From NCBI GenBank assembly GCA_041158345.1, contig JBEBBO010000005.1, forward strand, positions 1-6,312: a stretch of 6,312 nt of DNA. Direction: 5' to 3'. The notes beneath the pieces were generated by a model. It had not been told where the DNA came from. It saw nothing but the letters and a program-made list of their open reading frames with translations, and ran no database searches. The first letter of the stretch is position 1. The number at the start of each line of letters is the position of its first letter. This document shows, in pieces, positions 5,311 through 6,312 of this stretch. The DNA comes from UBA6136 sp041158345 (GTDB lineage Bacteria > Pseudomonadota > Gammaproteobacteria > Methylococcales > Methylococcaceae). Position numbers and translations under genes: made by a program.

Positions 5311-5784
5311 ATGGAACTCAAAATCAAACCCACTCTTTCGGAACCGATAGCCGCAGAAATGACGGCGACAGTCCGTCAGGACCAAACCAAAGTGTTTGAA
5401 TTCATTGCGGACAATTTTCACGAAAATTATCAGCGCTGGATGACTGACGTGGTCGAACTGGAACCTTTGGATGGGGTTCCTCTCCGAAAGGGTAGTCGCG
5501 TCCGGCAAGTTCGTCTGGAGAACGAAGAGCCGGTGACGTCGACCTTCGAAGTCTTGGAATTTGAAAAAAGCGATCTCTTCTCCTTCCAAGGTATCGATAT
5601 GCCTTACAAGCAAATCTATCGGATTGAGTCTCTGGGTCCTACGGAAACCAATGTGACCTTTCGATTCGAGTTACTCGAGGTCGAACTCTTCATGCGTCCC
5701 TTCGTAAAGCTGTTGCGATCCGCGATCAGTGAAGGCGTCGAAACCACGGTTATGACGCTGACTTCCCTTCTCGAACCGGCCTGA
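5311..5784 (+). CDS. SRPBCC (START/Bet v1-like) ligand-binding family protein
   Basis: This 157-residue soluble protein fits the SRPBCC fold in length and layout. It has an initial strand (EMTATVRQDQTKVFEFIAD), a helix with a conserved-looking aromatic (HENYQRWMTDVVELEPLDG), successive strands (GSRVRQVRLENEE, TSTFEVLEFEKSDLFSFQG, YKQIYRIESLG, ETNVTFRFELLEVE) and a long C-terminal helix from about 128 to 154. Proteins of this fold bind hydrophobic ligands or act as cyclases and transfer proteins. No catalytic residue identifies a specific reaction. It lies between a membrane lipid hydroxylase and a LOV photoreceptor, which suggests handling of a lipid or isoprenoid product, but that is inference. 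The LOV gene follows after 35 bases, so the two are probably co-transcribed. The start is ATG 5311, with AGAGAG ten bases upstream inside a hairpin. Confidence 0.78.
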   Translation: MELKIKPTLSEPIAAEMTATVRQDQTKVFEFIADNFHENYQRWMTDVVELEPLDGVPLRKGSRVRQVRLENEEPVTSTFEVLEFEKSDLFSFQGIDMPYKQIYRIESLGPTETNVTFRFELLEVELFMRPFVKLLRSAISEGVETTVMTLTSLLEPA

Positions 5785-5819
5785 ATTCCACCTATAACTA
5801 TTAAACCGGGAGACCGACC

Positions 5820-6263
5820 ATGCCCCTTATTTTGAGAAAAGATTCAGGCCTGATCCCTCAGGTGCTGACCGCCATCCTTGATCACTGCGTGAATGGTGTC
5901 ACTCTGGCGGATCCCGATCAGGAGGACTGCCCCATTGTCTACGCGAATAAGGCCTTCTCGGATCTGACGGGTTATGGCCCTGAAGACATCATCGGAAAGA
6001 ACTGTCGTTTTCTTCAGGGAGCTGACAAGGGTCAAGCGGAAGTGGCCCGACTTCGTGAAAGCATCAAAAAACATGAGCCAGTCTCGGTCACCCTCCGCAA
6101 CTACAAGAAAGATGGCACGTTGTTTCATAACCATCTTGCTGTCACCCCGCTGTTCGATAACAAAGGCGAACTGTTGTATTACCTGGGAGTCCAGTACGAC
6201 GTGACTTACAGGGTGAATGCGGATGAGGAAATCAAGAAACTGACCGACATGCTTAACGCTTGA
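5820..6263 (+). CDS. Short LOV-domain blue-light photoreceptor
   Basis: A 147-residue single-domain LOV protein. The flavin-binding signature GKNCRFLQG (59-67) has Cys62, which should form the photo-adduct with FMN. Arg63 and Arg79 suit phosphate binding. Asn94 (RNYKKDG), Asn104 (FHNHLAVTP) and Gln125 (LGVQYDV) are the standard isoalloxazine contacts. All key residues are therefore present and light activity is expected. After the domain only a short charged helix remains (about 132-147, EEIKKLTDMLNA), with no kinase, GGDEF, HTH or other effector. This resembles short LOV proteins such as those of Pseudomonas putida, where the terminal helices mediate dimerisation and signalling. GGGAG lies seven bases before the ATG. 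It follows the SRPBCC gene by 35 bases and probably shares its transcript. How it passes on the light signal is not visible. Confidence 0.96.
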   Translation: MPLILRKDSGLIPQVLTAILDHCVNGVTLADPDQEDCPIVYANKAFSDLTGYGPEDIIGKNCRFLQGADKGQAEVARLRESIKKHEPVSVTLRNYKKDGTLFHNHLAVTPLFDNKGELLYYLGVQYDVTYRVNADEEIKKLTDMLNA

Positions 6264-6312
6264 TGCTGCGTTTCGTATCCCGGTTTAAGGCCTGAGAAAT
6301 AACTGCCATGAA

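Noticed and set aside
6308..6312. ATG at 6308, possible start of the next gene after LOV
   Set aside because: Only five bases remain in the window, so nothing beyond the start codon can be supported. AAGG at 6287-6290 is too far away to be a good ribosome binding site.

Overview
The window looks like chromosomal DNA from a Gram-negative bacterium. It encodes three lipoproteins with lipoboxes, one with an OmpA-type peptidoglycan-binding domain, plus a short LOV photoreceptor and an Fe-S photolyase-like protein. Base composition looks moderately GC-rich by eye. A gammaproteobacterium is the most natural guess, but the sequence alone does not prove it. I see no rRNA, tRNA, CRISPR array, insertion sequence or integrase.

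The left part (1-1746) is a cell-envelope region. It holds the start of a Gly/Tyr-rich lipoprotein (minus strand, cut by the window edge), then a 313-base non-coding stretch with small hairpins, then an OmpA/MotB-like lipoprotein (plus strand). A strong symmetrical terminator at 1033-1063 lies between that gene and a convergent minus-strand pair: a second Gly-rich lipoprotein, then a small secreted protein three bases downstream.

The middle (1872-4286) holds an unrecognised 167-residue protein with a possible helix-turn-helix and an Ala-Ser repeat (minus). Upstream of it on the same strand is a 511-residue cryptochrome/photolyase of the Fe-S (6-4) type. A small DUF2256 four-cysteine protein is divergent from the photolyase.

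The right part (4394-6263, plus strand) is a run of three genes: a membrane di-iron fatty acid hydroxylase/sterol desaturase family protein, an SRPBCC (START-like) protein, and a short LOV-domain blue-light receptor. A possible next gene starts at 6308. An 18-bp near-palindrome lies before the hydroxylase, and a 7-bp hairpin covers the probable ribosome binding site of the SRPBCC gene.

Taken together, 1872-6263 looks like a light-response cluster: repair or sensing by the photolyase, blue-light sensing by LOV, and lipid or isoprenoid modification and binding by the hydroxylase and SRPBCC protein. The individual families are well supported. That they form one light-regulated system is an inference from gene order.
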